From Struthidea cinerea (taxonomy: Eukaryota > Chordata > Aves > Passeriformes > Corcoracidae), in contig VZTI01002344.1 of assembly GCA_013397865.1 (NCBI GenBank), positions 856,474 through 920,473 of the forward strand: a stretch of DNA of 64,000 nucleotides. The letters are read 5' to 3'. Shown here piece after piece: positions 1 to 14,149 of the stretch. The notes under the pieces were generated by a model. The model made no database searches. It was not told where the DNA came from and was given only the letters and a program-made list of their open reading frames with translations. The translations under genes and the position numbers were made by a program. Position 1 is the stretch's first letter; the number at the start of each line of letters is the position of its first letter.

Positions 1-3000
1 ATGTAATTACCCCAAGTTTGTTCCCCTTCCCCAGAGGCTTAGTTTACATATTTTGGGGCCTGGGACAACAAGGTGTCCTTGGGTCCAGTCCCAGAGAGGG
101 TTTGTTATGTCTAACAGTGGCTAACAAGCCATGTGAAGTTTCATAGTTACACACTAAACCAATACAGGGTCTGAAAATACAAAAGCCAAATCCTAAGGCA
201 TCAATACATCAGACAAACTTGGCCCAAAGGCTAAAGAACCTGACAACTTTGTTTCTTCTCAGAAAAAATTTGGCCTTGGATCCCTCAGACCAAGGTATAT
301 ACATACATACAGCTGGATGCTGCTAGCCATGTGTGCATAGTCACTTCTGTAATTAAGTGATGGGGCAGTAAGCTCTTGTGCAAAGTAGGTTCTCCCCAGC
401 CCAGCATTTGATGCTGATAGGTTTTTTTCATAGCTGAATGAGTGTGTGCTCTTAGTGCCGTCAGCAAAACAATTAATGGGGTAAATTCAGATCTCTCATC
501 ACAGCTTTTATAAAATTTTTCCTGAAGTTGTCCCTTGACTGCTGCATGTGAGTAGAGCTGTCACTTTCAACTACTGCACAAAGCTGGGAGGAACTATTGA
601 CACTACCTGAGTACTCCATGTAGAAAAATGAAGGTTTAACACTTAGATTTAACGGCCCTGCCAGATCTAAAGGTGACAAAATATAATCTCATTGCAACTT
701 TTGATATGCACTATAATACAAATAGAACTGCAGCTGGTAATGAAAACAAGTGGCTCTATCCACCAAGTAGTAGACAATGGATATGAGCCCAATAAATCTA
801 GTAATACTGCTTTTATACTAAGTGGTAAAACTTCAGTCTCACCAGCACCCGGGACCATCTAAGAGAATACCAGATCATTTAATGGATTCTGATCAATGAA
901 ATTACTGTCACAGTCAGCACTTGTCTAGACCAGTTAGTTCTGATTTCTCATCACACTTTCCAGGAACTAATGTTTATGGGATGTCAAGGTTACCATTGGC
1001 AATTAAAGAGGCCAATAGATCAAACAGACCACATAGCTCAACCTCATATACAGCCTGGCGTCAACAGTCTCTCACATAAATCAGCATTCAGTCTGGACTC
1101 ATGGTAGATTTACATACTTTTAAGAACCCATGCGACCAATAATAAAAATTTGGAAATATAGAAAGAATTATTTCTTTGGAACAAGTACAGGAGGGAGGCA
1201 GTGATGCATCAAAGAGCGACGGAGCAAGTGCATTACACAGATTACTAACAGAGAGCCCTACACAAACCAGAGGAAGTTTCAATTTCTACACAGCGCAGGC
1301 CACAACCCACAGAAAGTGTCACTTTGTAGCAACCCTTGCTAATGAGGCAACAAGAGAACAGCGATAGCAAGGGGAAACTCCGATGGTCTAAAAACCTTAC
1401 CAGAGAAGAAGCCATACTTTCCTATCTGAGAAGTGCCCTTCTACTGCAATCTTTACACCACTCAAACCTCTCAGCACCAGAAACTACTTGTTCAGTGCGA
1501 GGCCACAGCTCAGCCACTGCGCCTGCTCAATTTCTTTTGGCAGACAGAGCTGTTGAATACTGTTTTTCTCAGTGCTGCCAGCACAAATACTAAAGGGTAT
1601 AAGAGGGCAGCAGACAAGCTGTACAGTTAGCAAGTAGACCAGCTGAATTACTCATGACACTATGTTCTACTATAAGCATGTAAGTTTTTTCAATTTCAGA
1701 TGTAATAGGAAGAACAGAATGAAGAACAGAAGAGATGCACATTTTGGGAGCATTAAAGATTAAGATGAAAAGAGAGGAAAACATTTAAGATACTATACTT
1801 CAAGTTACTCTAACCAGGACATCATAAAATACTTAAGATTTGGGATGTCGATCATATTTGCAACGTCTGTTCCATGTCCAGTCAGCAATTACAGCCCAAA
1901 CACCTCCAAGAGTGCTCATTAACTCTTACAATCCATAACGAAAGTGTCAAAAGATACACTTTAAGAATACAAACCAATCCTATGATCTACTGTTGAAAAT
2001 ATGGCTTAGAAGGCAGAATTTCTATTATTAGCTATGGGGCTGAAGAGTCACTTTTTGGTCCTAAGAGTTTCCATTTATACAATATGGACAAATATGTACA
2101 AAGAAATAATAATCTTATTTCTTTGTGAAAGGTTATTTTGAAAACTAGTGACACAATGTATCCAGAGTCAGGCGTATCATCACGTTGTTACAGTTGCATC
2201 TCAGCTGAAAACTTAGTAAACAACTTCACAAAAAAAAAAAATTCTGCAAAACATCTGTCTGTTAATAAAATCCAAAGAATCTCACCAACAAAAGGTTTTA
2301 GCTTGCTATCTCTCTCCAGATTATGGTATCAAGGGACTCTCAAAATATACCAGGAGTTGAAAATAGAGAAGGTACAAACAAAAGAAACATTTCATCTACT
2401 TTTAGAATGAAGGTTCAAAATATTCAGAAAACATGCATTCATGTTTTGCTTTATGGAGACTGTACATGACACAGGAAGAGCTATCAGATACAGCAGTTTG
2501 GTCTTCTTTTGGGTAGAAGATTGAGTTTTAGTGAACACAAACAATATTCTCAGTTTAACCACTAAGACTACTCCTAGAAGGAACTGAACTTCAGCTGAAC
2601 TTTTAACAACCTCATCCATCTCAGCCACAAGATTCAAATACTAACACTTTCAACTCACCTATCATTAAAGGCAAGATAAAAAAATCTCAATGTGGAAACC
2701 ACCCCTGTGCAATGTTTAGACAGACACAGCTTGCATAGCTCTGTGTTAAAAATTCAAGATACTTACACACCTTTTTTCTGATTGTACAAAAGGAAATAGA
2801 TTCAAAAGCCAACAGAGCATAAAGACGTATTGCAGGTCTACCTGCAAAGATCCTCATATGCAATCATTATTCTGTATTACCACACCTAAAATGCCAAAGG
2901 AAGACACAGTGTACATGGCTGTTTCCAGCATCTACTGCCAGCTTCAGGAGGAAAATAATTTTGAGGTGTCTCACTTTTGAAAGATCTAAATTGAACTGTA

Positions 3001-6000
3001 TACAAAATTCTGAGTAGGTCTGAAATTCTGTATTTGCAAAGTGTTGAAGTATAAACATTTATATTTTATTTCAAAGAAGCACAACTAAGAAAGACTGATT
3101 TACCTTAAGCTTGTATGTGTCTTGCTTGGTTTATATTAGACAAATACTTGCCATGAACTCTACCGTGCAGAATCTGCCATTGCCACGCCTGCAAACCAAA
3201 GAGTAAAAACATGCTCAATTATTTTTATCTTTATTTTGTAATAGGCACACGGTAAATCCTTTGCAGAAGTAAATGGATACAAATTACATTCATTTACATC
3301 TACAAAGAATTGGAGTTACTGCTCTATTATAACCAATGAATACTGATTCACATCACTTTTAACAGCAAATAATTTTCATTAACACTTGAAGAGATTTAAT
3401 ATTGGGTGTATAGAGCTGAAGCTTTAAAAAATATTTCATACTATTTCTTTTTCTCCATCAGAGGCAAATGCTGGCATTGCTGTGGGAATATCAACTTAGG
3501 AACGTCCCACTTTTGCTCAAAACCACACATTTAATAAAATCTAACCACTTCACTGCAAAGCAATTCTTACTAAGCTTCTAGTCCAGCTCTCTGAAGGTTT
3601 CTCACTTGTCATCATTTGCAGCATCATTTGTTTATACTTTGATTTATTTTTTGCAACATTTACTCCCCTCTTCAGTATCTTTATGTAGTATCTGAAACAT
3701 ACAACTGTAAATAATACAGAAAAACAACCCAAAAAAATCTGCATCCATTTACAATCTACTGAAAACACGTGAATACATGAATGCATGCAGCACCATGAAG
3801 CATCATTTTTGTCTGACTACCAAGCACAAATGTAATGCAACACTTCAGATGAACTTTCCTCTGTCTGATGAGGTTTTCATTCCTAGTTATGAACATCTGA
3901 GTACAACTAATAGAATGCCTTTCCTACTGGTATCAGCAGCCTTTTAATCCACAAACTACCCTCATGGTCCATTTTGTGACCCTGACACACCCTCTCCAGG
4001 CTGCTCATCTCCAGTGGTTGATACTCACTGATTCTTGCACCAGCACAGCTCTGCTTGCTCCTTTCTCTTCCCAAGGCCTCAGAAACTTTCCCTGCTGTAC
4101 AAGGCTGGATCCACAACCTGACCTTAGACTTTAGCTGGATGGGGGGGAGAAGGATCAAGAGTGTCAGTGTACTTTGCCAGGAACTAGAGGGTCAGTACTT
4201 GCTTGAAGTCTTAAACACATATTTTCAGATGTTCTTCACTTACACACTTATCCATCAATTCTTTTCCATTCACTTTTCCTAGAAGGCACAGTATGATAGC
4301 AGCTGGTTTCCAGTGCTAGCAGGAAGAGACTCCATAAACTTTATGGCAAAACCAAGTGCTATAAATACAGCTTTGGCTGCATGAGCATGCACAATGGACA
4401 TAAAATAATTATCTTTCTGGATTCCCTATACCTCATGCCTAGATTCTGGAGGCACCTTATACTTCCAACACCTTACATGTGACAGTCTATGCAGCACGTT
4501 ATTTTCTCTCTGTCATCATATCAGAAAAGCTCACCAATTTCCTCCCAAACGAACAGCAGGCTTTTCTGTAGAGCAGCATCAAACACAGCGTGTATCAAAT
4601 ACTGCATTCATAGAGAAGTATGTTAAGACAACATTTAGGACTGCCCTATCTAGAACCCAATTATATGTGCCCCATCAGGCAATACAGGCAAACAATTCTT
4701 ACTTAATATTTTCAGGTTGGTTATACTACTGAGAAGACTGGATACGAGCTCTCCATAAACATTCAACAGAAATGGGGAAGAAATACAAAGGAATAGATTG
4801 AGATAATCCTACTACAGATCCAGTTTAAGCTGGTGCTCTTGCCAAAAGAATAGTGCACAACTTTCCTCACCAGCTGTCCACCTCCACCTCTGTATAATAA
4901 GCCTGAAAAAGGAAACAGTCAAGGTGTGATCTTGTCTACCAACAACAGGAAAACAATAGTTTTAACCCAGACATGCTCCAAGATTCAATTCACTGCACAA
5001 CCACACAGATGTTCTTGGTAACACAGAGGAAAGGAAAAACGCATGAAAAATGGCACAAGCCTCTTTCAGAGCAATACCAGCAGATGCTCATTTAAATTAT
5101 ACACGGAAGTAGATCATCAGATTTAGGTGCTGAATTTCACACAATTAAATCTCTACTGATTGATCCTTTTTAAAGGCCTCAAGTGATAAACAAGGCTTCC
5201 ATTGCTTCTGTTAAGAAAACACTATGCTTGTAAGAACTATATACATGTCCTTCCATATAATCATCTTCACTGTCCCAATTCTTCGTCAGTAGACTGCCTC
5301 AGATATTAGAGACATGTCAGTCCATATTCTTGATTAAACAATATGATTTAACTTTTTAAAATCACAAGTAAATATTTTCCAACTTTCATTTATTCTTCCT
5401 GGAGTTTAACAGCTGTAATTACCTCATGATAGCAGTTATAAGTTTCATCAATTTGAAATGCATACTGGACTTAATTCCAAATTCCTGTAATCTTCCCATA
5501 TGTCCACCCTTAACCTAACCTTATTATTCAACTGCTTAATTATGATATTTTTAAAAAAGGACTATTTTTGTAAAAAAAAAAAAAAAAAAAAGGGCAGTAG
5601 GGCAAGAAGAAAATAAAAAAATTACACCTTCCTGTGGAATTTCAGTACATTCAAAAGACATCAGACAAAAGTTAATTTTTCATTTGTCTCCGACCCTGAT
5701 TGAACCTTTTCTGCCAACAGAGTAACACAGTCAATCTAGAATTGATTATTGGGTATTCTCCCTTAAACACAGAAGTACACAAGGCAAACAAGATTTCCTG
5801 TCTTGACAGCTCAGCTTAGCTCTGAACAATGTCACTTTCTTATATGTCTTGCTTTTAGGAAGATTCTAACAAAATGGTATGACTGAAATTCCCCAGTGCC
5901 ATTCTACAGCCTTTCACTACCCAAATGCCCTCAGTGCACCTATATTTATTCAGCGTTCTATCCATTCATCATGGCATCTTTCACAGAACAGACACACAGC

Positions 6001-9000
6001 ATTTTTTAAACATGCAATAGTGTACTTCTAAGAGGCCTTTGAAACTGCCTAATCATATTCCTGCTCCAAGACTGCAAGGGAAAGGTAAGTATGCTATGAG
6101 AAAACACTTGAAGGCCGAGGAATCATAAAACTCCAATCACTGGCCTCAAACAGTACCACAAATTGCTTTTAACTGGTAACTCATATACATTAAAGATTAT
6201 CAGCTAGGGAGTCAGCAAGCAGAAAAGTGGGAAGAAAGGCAGGCAGAGGACCTAATTCTAGCAGAGGATGCCAGAATAAGGCAAAATACCAAGATACTTC
6301 AGGTAACAAGCTTAACATCCCACGGGCTGCATATTTACAACAAATTCCACAGGTTTTCCACATGAAGATGGCAGAAACTACTGCAGTATGTCCCCATTCA
6401 ACAAAGAATGATCAGAAAACAGCCACACAACTAAGCTGCTTGAGTTCCATCAGTTCAAGAAGATGACCCTCTGTCACACATCAATCACAGGTCCCTGCCT
6501 GCCAGGCAGCTGAGATTCACCAATTTGCCTCCAAAATGTCCTTCTTCCAAATTCAAGAGACACATAGCTTTCTCAGGAGGAAACACACTCAAGACACTGC
6601 AGTGGTAGGAAAGAAAAATAATTCAGACTGGGTTTACAGAACATGGTCCTCAAGTAAAAAGGCAGAATCTTGCTAAAATCAATTTCACAACTGAAACAAT
6701 GTTTTCCTGTCTCAAATTCCAGAAACAAGAGGCTGACGCCTATTTGCATAGATATTCAAAAGGCAGCAGAATTTTTAAGTGGACAGTATTTCCTAAAATT
6801 TAGAAAAAGTACCCTATAAACAATTGCCCTCTTTTTCCCTCTCAAAAGATTATTGCCACTGTTAATGGTGTATTCGATTGCTGCCACTATTTTGAGCACC
6901 CCTCTGCTACTCAAAGAAGATTGTATTAACAGTTTACTACAGTGTAGCAGCTAACAGACTTTCGGGCACTATTTGTTCATCTGATCTACTATTTAAGAAA
7001 AGCAATTGTGAATAGTCATCCCAATGCGTGCAGGGCCTTAAGACAAAGTTTATGCAACCACACAGTCAGGGCAGTCTTAGCTACAAGTTTCCAGTCCTTC
7101 CTAACAAGGTATTTCCTACAAGTCCCATCCCTCAACACCAACTCCCGATTCCAAACTAGGCAGGCCAGGGTCTAGCTCCTCATTAATCCCCATTGCCCAT
7201 AACAAGCAAAGACAGCACTCAGATCTTCCAGGACAGGATCTAGCTTTCATTAATCTTCAAGGCAGACAGTGACAACAGACCTTTTATGGAAGGATCCAGG
7301 CCTTGGCTAATCACTCCCCAAAGCAGGAAGGGAGATTAAAATCCTCATCCCAGAAGACAGCAGCTCTTTTGGAGGTTAAATCTGTGTCTTTCTGATGCCA
7401 CTGCCATTCATTACAAACTGTCCCCGCAAGACAACTGCCTTCCCTCCTCCATTTCCAGTCCCTAGACTCCCAAATTTGGATGAACTGCATTTTACAAGAA
7501 AGACAACATCCACAAACAGATCACCTTTCACTTGGAACACCAGTCGTTTCCAGAGACTCAGAGACAGACAAGACAGACGGACGTAACAGAGACTGTAAGG
7601 CCTGGCTCTCAATTCTGCTCAGCAAATGCCCACCAGGCCAGCCACACTGCCTGGTGAGCCAGTGTGCTCTGCTGGACAAATATAGAAAGCAGAAAGTGGA
7701 ACAACCGTTTCAGCAGAAGAGATTCTGCTCAGCTCCCTGAGAGGGAGGAGCAGGGAGCTGAACCAGCCGAACTGCTTTACCCATACATGGTCTCTGAAAG
7801 ACACCATTGCTAAGACAAGTTCCTTTACACACGCACACCCTCATTCACTGTCACACTGTGCAAGGAAAGAAAAGAATTAAAGTGTACAAACCTAAAGGAG
7901 TTACTGTTTTGAAAGGAGTTCCAACTCCATTTTGCTTGAGCCCACCTTAATAATGCACAAACATCTAACACTATTCACCAATAGAATCTGGGCAGCAACT
8001 CAGAAACAAGACAAAAATCCCAGGGAATCCCCACATCCACCAGCATTTTAATAACTGCTGAACTAGTAACGTCTTCCTTGTTGCTTTTGGACACACACAT
8101 TCACATATTAAATTCTTGGTTTGACCTTCTCCCCCCTCCAGCCCAAACTGAATTACAGAAATCTTTTTAAACCCTTCTCCCTTTTTAAGTACTGTCCTAA
8201 ACCAGGAAGCATGACCTTTCTCATTGGTTGATAATAATTACTGTGGTGACCTGCCATACCTTGTCTGTTTTCCCTGTAGCCCTTTTTGCCAGTGTTTAAA
8301 CACAAACTAAACCTTTTCCTATGCATTCTTCTTAAAAACAGAAGAAACGCACTTCTATGCAGCATCCTCTTCTCTCTCCACCCACCCCACCCCTTTCACA
8401 TTCTGGCATGGAAAGAGCAGAGTAAGTGTAACTGAAGACCCAAATCCCTAGGTATTCACAGAAAAAAAATTTAAAGAAGTGGCACAGTATTTTTTTTTTT
8501 TTTTTTAGTACACAAGTATGACAGTTTGCAAACTCAAAAGCAGTTTCATTTATATTAAAAAAGCATCATTTTTCATGAGAGATTTATTACCGCATGCTGC
8601 TGCCTATTCCTTCTACTTGGTGTATCCCACATTAGTGTGGTGATACAAAACTACCTTACTGGAACGATCAGAAAAGTTCTCTCATACAAGTAAGTGGAAG
8701 CTGCAACTTCCAGCTATATCAGGGATACAGTAGCCAGTTCCGAACTCAGAAAAGTGCACTAGTCAGGTAGTTTTGTTAATGTCATGTGCACGTAGATACA
8801 AAAATGCTGGCATTCAAACCAACGACCTCGAAATTTTTTCAAATCTCTCATTATTGAGATAATGGCTTAGGCTCCCTGAAAATTCAGGAAGACCCCAGCA
8901 CATCCAGAATTAGTTCTACACTTAAGTGTAGCCGAAATTGTTTTCCTCACAAAAAAGGATCAGAATATGTGTCCTAGTCTTGTTCCCTAAGAAATGCCTA

Positions 9001-12000
9001 TTAAACTTAGTCTTGAATTAAATGAAAAAAATAATTTTAAACCCAAAGAAATTCCAAAGCAAAGTCTGCATCAGATAATTAATGTCATAGCAGCTTTCAC
9101 ACTGAAATACAGACAGTACCACCTAAAGCCAGTCTCTAATAGTGATCGAATTCTGGCACTGAATGCATAATCCAAAGCCTAACATGGGTGGCTTCACTCC
9201 ATAAATATCAGAAAATTCTCACTTAACTTTTCCTAAGTCTCCAATGCATATAATCATGGATTTCTGAACAGCCAAAACTACTTTAGAGAAGTAAATCTAC
9301 AATCATTTTTTTCCCAAAAAAGATTTTGCATACTGGTGTTTTTAAAGGTATCACTTCTAATGTTACTTAGGACTGTGCAAAGAATTTTTACTGTTTCAAC
9401 TCATTGTGCTCAATTGTGCTACACATTGTACAGTCATCAAGCAATCACATGCAAGAAAAAATAAACAAAAAACCCAGAAGAAATACAAGTCATCACTAAG
9501 TTGACCTGCCACCCAAGTATTTTTTAATTCAGAATTTTAAATAGAGAACAGAAAATTTTTGAAGACAAACAACAAGGAAACAGATAAGTAGGCAAAAAAT
9601 ATTTTCAGATGGTGCTCTGCTTTGGAATACAAAATTATAAATTAGAGAAGAATTACATTGTATTGTGCCTACACGAAATGCAAAAGCTAGATGTGATGTT
9701 CAAAATACATTCTCTTTTCCTGAAAGATCAATATTTCATTGCCTTCTGAAGAAACATTTATCAAAACTCTATCTTCTAAGATTTTGCAGCGATAGTAAGA
9801 TGCCTGGTGTCCATCCTGCAAATCTCTACGTATATTAAGGAAGATGCTATCATTTTTGTATGTAGACTCGGACATTGTCTGCTAAGTGCTTGATTTGAAT
9901 TACAAACTCCTCTGCTTTGAAGAAAGCAGACATGAATATTCCCTATTCCAAAAAATTTGTGGATTGCATATCTATGTTGGAATATCTTTTGAACTGCATA
10001 GTTTGGGACAAAAATAGCAGAGAATATGCATGGGTTCAGTGAAAGCCTGAATTTTAAGTGATAAGATGTTTGAAGAACAACAGTTTTACTTTGACATGTG
10101 AAATACTGAAATCTAGTGGGTAACAACTACATTATTTTTGTGAAAGGTGCAGTACAAAGCAGCCTGCAGATAGAAGCAAAAGCTATCAGAAAGAACAGTT
10201 TTGATGGTGGTGAAAAAAAGAAGCCAAGGTCCTGAAAAACTCAAACTAATTTGAAGTAAAAACAATGTAAGACAGTCACCTGGGTTCTTACATGATTTGG
10301 GAGAGCATTCAGTTCTGAGAGAATACAGAGCACACAAGCATTAAAAAAAATGTTCTGCAAAGGAAAGCCTGCCAGATACCACACCAGCATGACACCAGAT
10401 ACTCAACAAACACCCATCCTCTTATCCACATGCTCATTCAAGATCTCCTTGAGGTGTGCTGCTGAAAAAGACAAAGAACCCAAACTGCCTGCTCATTTGC
10501 AAGGATTTCAGCAATATTCAAGCTAATTATTCCATGCTACATTACAAGCAATTTAGTCAAACCAATGTAAAAATCCAAGAGCAATATGGTTTTAAACCTA
10601 GTTCACATAATCTTAAATCTACCTGGGACTTTACCACTGGAAGCCAAGTCATTAAATCAGTTATAAATCTACGCTAAATCAGTGAAGACTCATCAGCAAA
10701 GACTTGCAGTTTGTCAGTTTGCCTCTAACAGAGCAGCTAGTAAGCCGGCACACCTTTTCTAAAAACTAAACAAAAAGACCATGATGTATTAAGTACACTG
10801 AAGATACAAGGGTAACATGCATACATGGGACAGACAAGACAGCTTGTGGACAATGCACTCCTCTTCAGGCATAAGGCTTTCACTTACACATATCTGTGCC
10901 ACAAACTGCATCATCTAAACTGAAATTCTTCACTAAAAGTTGCAGACTACTGAAGATTTCTGTTCAGCCATCTAGCTGCTCACTGCTCATCCTGAATACA
11001 GCTAGCAATGATGCACTTTCTTTAGCGCAGAGCTAAGACAGCTGGAAGTTTGAAGCTACTCAAGATGTCAAAGATGACTTCCGTTCCCTAGGATGATGAC
11101 TGTGCTGCACTAGATTGCTGTCACACAAACAAGCTTGCTCTGTCAATCACCCTTCAGACTGCTGAGCTATTCGTCCCTACAGCAAAGCACTCGCAGACTA
11201 AGTGGCACTGCAGCTTTGAGGTATATTTTACTTCTGCTTGCTCGAGTCTCACATCAGGTGCAAAGAAGATGATGTTCAGTTGATGTTTGGGAAATCTCCT
11301 CTTGAAATATGAATGCTAAAGATCTCTCTTTTCACTGTTATATCCCAAACACAAAGCATCTTGGCACCTTTCTAAAATAGGCTGCAAACAGCAATAGCAG
11401 AAAATGTGGTATCTTGCATTCTCGCATTTATTTGTATAACACAAGTATCTCTGATGGAGGAAGGGCAATAAAACTACTGGTTAATTTTTCCAATCAAGAT
11501 AATCTCTCTTGCCTCAAGAAATCTTGTAACAGGATCACCACTCAAGATCCTGTGCTGTGATACTTTGAGAAATACCCATTAGAGGCACCAGATAACTTTT
11601 CCCAATTTACAATTCCCATTCTAATAAATCCTGACATATTTCAGTCTTCTTTGATTTATACTATTTTTTTCTCCTGCCAAATACTTGATCAATGGATAAA
11701 AATTATACCTTCTTGCCTGAAGGCAGTTACCAAGGCAGTGAATAACTCTGCACATAGTCTTGAAGGACAAGCAATACTGAACATGCCCAGATTGAAATAA
11801 AACATTTCAGACATTCATGGCAAGACTGAAAAATAAGAAAGCAAAAATAATAGATCTGAGTCTGTTTGACTATCGCTGCTGTCTCAGTAACCAAACTCAC
11901 ATTATGACTTGAAAAACTGGACATATTACTTAAGAATAGTTTCTAGTTCAACAGCCAGAACAGTGGTTTCTTAGATTTCAGTGCTAAAGACTAATAACTA

Positions 12001-14130
12001 GGAAATCTCAAAAACTATGAGAATTTATCTCACCTCCCACCTACTCTAAAATAGGCACTAAAGGAAAAATTAGAGTGGGCTTTCTGAAGAACTTTGTGGC
12101 AGATGACTCAGTAACTGATAATCAATAACCACATTTCAGAAAAATATGCAAGAATAATTAAGGAGCAACCTGCTCACAACAAAGCTTCCCAATAAGTTCA
12201 ATTAGATACTGGATTACTGGTAGAATCTTACTTTAATCAGTGTGAATCTAAATAGTTAAGAATCACATAAACATCTATCTTTTATGAAATTCAACCAGTT
12301 CAGGGTATCGTTAGTGATTTTGGAACAAAATTTACACAATATTATAAATATTTCCCTTATTTCAAAGCGTCATATTTTGTTTCAACCAATGATTCTTCAA
12401 CTGATGTACAGGTTACTTGGCAAGGTATGGATTTATTATTAATGAGACAGACAACTGTTGTATATCTATGATGCTGCCACATCTCCTGTTTTCCCCTTTA
12501 GAGAAGTAGTGCCAGGGAGCATGCTTTCAGAATCCCTACTTGTAGCAGAAGAACTAAAAGAACCTTCCCCCTACCATGCAAAGATTGTCTTACAAGTGCA
12601 TCAAGTTTTGCAGGCCTAGCAGAAACATGGACACAGTAAGAAGCACACAGTACTACCATGATTTCTCTATCCTATCTCCCATTGTGAAAGATGGGTAAGT
12701 TCTTCTCACTTTGTAAGTCATTTACTTTCAAAACAAAGCTACCTAACACATAAATCTTCATGTTTTAGTGTTCATGACTTTAGAACAGTCACTTTTCAAT
12801 TGCCTGCTTTTCCACAGATGCTGTGTTCCTGCTTTCTTTTGCATGTAAACAGAATGTCCTAGACCTGCATCAATTATTTTGTTACCATAAAAAAAAAAAC
12901 AGATACAAAAGGGGAAACATGTAACCCAGCAGCTCGGATCCAGCAGTGATTTTTCCCCAAAGTAACATTAGAAACTTTGACAGGGAAGGGAAGAACAGAA
13001 GAAACACAGCCATGCAGAAATGATCATTCAGAAAGGGCAAACACACGCCTCAGAACAGCATACACTTTCCCAAAATAAGTATCAGCAATAATCTTGAATG
13101 TGAGCAGAGGCTGAAAGAGAACTGTAAGCACCTTAAGAAAAAATAATTCTTTTCATCACCGTACTTAAAAACCCCTATTTAAGAATTTCAGTAGTATATA
13201 CATTTGCACCCATGTCTCTGAGCAGATATAAGAATTGTGCTCCTGTCCTGGGGGTTCTTCATCAGCAGGAATGCAACTCAACATATTAAGCTGCTAGATG
13301 CAAGGTGTACCCACCCTAACATTTCCTAGCTCTGTCTAAAGACATACGTATTAATTTTAAGCATCTACCACAGCAGCTGTATTTCCAACAATGCTGCTTC
13401 TTCAAGACTTGGGTCCAGACACAATTCTAGGAAGATACAGTATCTCATATTATGCAGAGATCCCAAGAACATAGCCGAAGGGAATGGAAAAAAGAGTAAA
13501 AATGTGATGGGTTTATTATGGCTGTGCAATGCCAAGTCAGTGCAGTAGAATCTATCCGATGAAATAACCTACAGAAAAACAATAGAGGAGACAGCAAAAG
13601 ACACTAGGAGAGAGTTCAGCAATTTTGGTGATCACTGGTACAAAGAGTAAGACTGGAAGGACAGACACACACAAAAAATAAAAACACAAATTCAAGATAG
13701 TCAGAAAACCCAAGCTCTTGTAAGCCAGAAGTCAAGCGTGCTTCGAGATACAAATTTCCACCGAATACTTTTCTAAATCAAGCGAACTGGTGAAACACAC
13801 CCAACGACCACACTCAAGCAGTACATACAAGAAAGCTGCAATGCTTGAAAAATGTTCCCCGACAACTTCTGGCAGAAGAGAATGCCTGTGCCTTAAAGGT
13901 GAAAATGTCTGGGCCACAATTCCTCAGGAATTTAAAGGAGCATATTCTAAGGCTGCCTCTCAACTTCCTTCTCGTAACAGTCCTATGAAAAAAGCGTGCT
14001 GTTATCAACCTTTACTGCTTCTTCACGTACTTATCACCCATTTTACGCTCCGTCTCTCCTGGTTTTTATATTGCTCTTCCTACTTCATTCCAGTAGAGTC
14101 TGTTACGCCTTCTCATACTTGAGACTACAA
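1..14130. other. Gene-poor AT-rich stretch, no supported exon
   Basis: I read both strands and found no open frame that resembles a known protein, and no chain of phase-matched exons. All open frames are short (116 codons at most) and unrelated to one another. The stretch has only small A/T runs and minor palindromes, with no clear CR1 copy. In human, CELF1 lies head to head with PTPMT1 on the opposite strand. This sequence is therefore probably the upstream or 5' intronic part of CELF1 on the minus strand. That is inference from synteny only; no CELF1 coding exon is visible here. Confidence 0.5.
5572..5591. repeat. Poly(A) run of 20 bases
   Basis: An uninterrupted run of 20 A. It could be a simple repeat or the tail of an old retrotransposed copy, but I see no recognisable element next to it. 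Confidence 0.8.
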
Positions 14131-14149
14131 ATCCTCACGCAGCGCTGAA

